A program made the position numbers and the translations under genes. The notes under the pieces were generated by a model. That model had not been told where the DNA came from, did not search any database, and saw only the letters and a program-made list of their open reading frames with translations. Positions 5,823-6,501 of a stretch of 6,501 bases of DNA are shown in pieces. Source of the stretch: an uncultured Clostridia bacterium (GTDB lineage: Bacteria; Bacillota; Clostridia; Christensenellales; UBA1242); contig CAKVMF010000051.1 in assembly GCA_934771675.1 (NCBI GenBank), positions 1 to 6,501 of the forward strand. Reading direction: 5' to 3'. Numbering within the stretch: the first letter of the stretch is position 1; each line of letters starts with the position of its first letter.

Positions 5823-6179
5823 ATGAATCTTCGTCAGGATTTTAATTATTCAAATGCAGATACATTGGCGCTTTCACAAGCGTTGTCGTTTAGCAAAAAC
5901 TTAAAAGAACCTGATTTTAGCGAAAATGAAAAGGAGCAAAAGCCAACTGAAGTTTTGTATCTACGGGTTATTGCAGATATGAATCCTGAGCGTGCTATTA
6001 TGCCAAAAAAGATAATTTGGAGCGATGGCAGGGAATTTGATATTCAAAAAATCACAGATGTTAGGCGAGGATTTATCAAAACGATAGGTGAGCTTTGCAT
6101 GAAATATTATTGTTTGATTGATGGTAATTTTAGGATATTATGTCTGAATGATGATATGAAATGGTTCACTTTAAAGTGA
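5823..6179 (+). CDS. LexA-controlled small protein of unknown function (118 aa)
   Basis: Function is unknown. The promoter and LexA box immediately upstream make it a probable SOS (DNA-damage) response gene. The N-terminal 44 residues are polar and probably flexible (rich in Ser, Asn, Glu, Lys). The region from about 45 to 118 looks like a compact beta-rich domain: LYLRVIADMN (45-54), IIWSDGREFDIQKITDVRR (64-82), MKYYCLIDGNFRILCL (93-108) and a closing KWF (113-115). This core is reminiscent of short clostridial hypothetical proteins with an 'IIWEDGREFEID..LDVRR' pattern; that resemblance is from memory. No signal peptide, membrane helix or cysteine cluster is seen. ATG 5823 is favoured because AAGGTAGG (5808-5815) lies 7 bases upstream; TTG 5817 is too close. 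The leader is about 17 bases. No partner gene follows in the same unit. Confidence 0.8.
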   Translation: MNLRQDFNYSNADTLALSQALSFSKNLKEPDFSENEKEQKPTEVLYLRVIADMNPERAIMPKKIIWSDGREFDIQKITDVRRGFIKTIGELCMKYYCLIDGNFRILCLNDDMKWFTLK

Positions 6180-6186
6180 TTTTGTT
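6166..6186 (+). terminator. Possible weak terminator overlapping the stop codon
   Basis: A perfect 14-base palindrome (6166-6179), able to form a 5-bp stem with a TTAA loop, ends at the TGA stop codon and is followed by a T-rich tail. It is short and AT-rich, so termination would be inefficient. Confidence 0.25.
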
Positions 6187-6268
6187 ATGCTTATTTTTGC
6201 AATTAGATTAAATTCGACAATATTTATCACTAAACAACAAATTAATACATTTCAAAACTCTCTATTCT

Positions 6269-6298
6269 TTGCCAAAATAGTCAAAAACATGATAAAAT
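6269..6298 (+). promoter_or_regulatory. Probable promoter of the response-regulator gene
   Basis: TTGCCA (6269-6274), an 18-base spacer and TAAAAT (6293-6298) are present, with TG at 6290-6291 giving an extended -10. The start would be near 6305, about 40 bases before the ATG. Nothing else was recognised in the 166-base gap 6180-6345. Confidence 0.5.
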
Positions 6299-6345
6299 TT
6301 TCTTGCTTTTAGAGTTAGCACAAAAATAAAATTAAGGAAGTTTTT

Positions 6346-6501
6346 ATGGAAAGAAGTATTAGTTTACTAATCGCAAATGAAAACGAAGAAGAGTCAAATC
6401 TTATTTCAGAAAAACTTACCAAAGATAACCTTATAACAACTGCAGATAAAGTTTCTAACGGAAGAGAAGCACTTAATCTTGTTCAAAACAATCATTATGA
6501 T
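6346..6501 (+). CDS. Response-regulator receiver domain, N-terminal fragment (runs off window)
   Basis: Only the first 52 codons are present. The pattern SISLLIANENEEE (4-16), then a helix, then TTADKVSNGREALNLVQNNHYD (31-52), matches the first two beta-alpha units of a CheY-like receiver. Strand 1 ends in the acidic pocket, 'NGREAL' is the common turn before helix 2, and the fragment stops just short of the strand expected to carry the phosphorylated Asp. The acidic pair of strand 1 reads Asn11-Glu12 in place of the usual Asp-Asp/Glu-Asp. A Spo0A-like or similar DNA-binding output domain is possible but lies outside the window. Start ATG 6346 follows AAGGAAG (6334-6340). It is separate from the SOS-type gene by a 166-base gap with its own promoter. 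Confidence 0.75.
   Translation, partial: MERSISLLIANENEEESNLISEKLTKDNLITTADKVSNGREALNLVQNNHYD

Noticed and set aside
5823..6179. YolD-like SOS protein (accessory to Y-family polymerase)
   Set aside because: The SOS control and size are similar, and EPDFSENE loosely recalls the YolD N-terminal region. The SDGRE...DVRR core and the C-terminal KWF do not match the YolD pattern as I know it.

Overview
This window is a chromosomal segment from a strongly AT-rich bacterium (about one third G+C by eye), most likely an uncultured or anaerobic low-GC Firmicute (Clostridia-like). The support is strong AGGAGG-type ribosome binding sites, consensus sigma-A-type promoters, a Gram-positive LexA box (GAAC-N4-GTTC), U-tailed hairpin terminators, a probable zinc-ribbon (zf-trcl type) protein and a bacterial ValRS. 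UGA is used as a stop, so the standard bacterial code applies. No mobile element, CRISPR array or RNA gene was seen.

Layout. Positions 1-412 (minus strand) hold the 5' part of a lipoprotein gene for an ABC-transporter substrate-binding protein of the NMT1/SsuA type. A divergent intergenic region carries a hairpin and a near-consensus plus-strand promoter. This promoter drives a tight cluster: a six-helix membrane protein of unknown function (559-1179), a two-helix small membrane protein (1179-1382, stop/start overlap) and galE (1406-2413). Valyl-tRNA synthetase, valS (2483-5092), follows 69 bases later with no terminator between. It may be co-transcribed or have its own weak promoter, and it ends at a clear terminator (5127-5161).

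Two single-gene units follow. The first (5284-5682) encodes a long charged helix built from 11-residue repeats and capped by a four-cysteine zinc ribbon; it has its own extended -10 promoter and terminator. The second (5823-6179) encodes a 118-residue protein of unknown function. Its promoter matches the TTGACA-17-TATAAT consensus exactly and has a LexA (SOS) operator in the spacer, plus a third half-site over the transcription start. The window ends in the first 52 codons of a probable response-regulator receiver domain (6346 onward).

The genes look like several independent housekeeping or accessory units rather than one system. The item most worth pursuing is the LexA-controlled small gene, a candidate DNA-damage-response protein with no function I can assign. 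Next are the hendecad-repeat/zinc-ribbon protein and the unusual core motifs in the ValRS.
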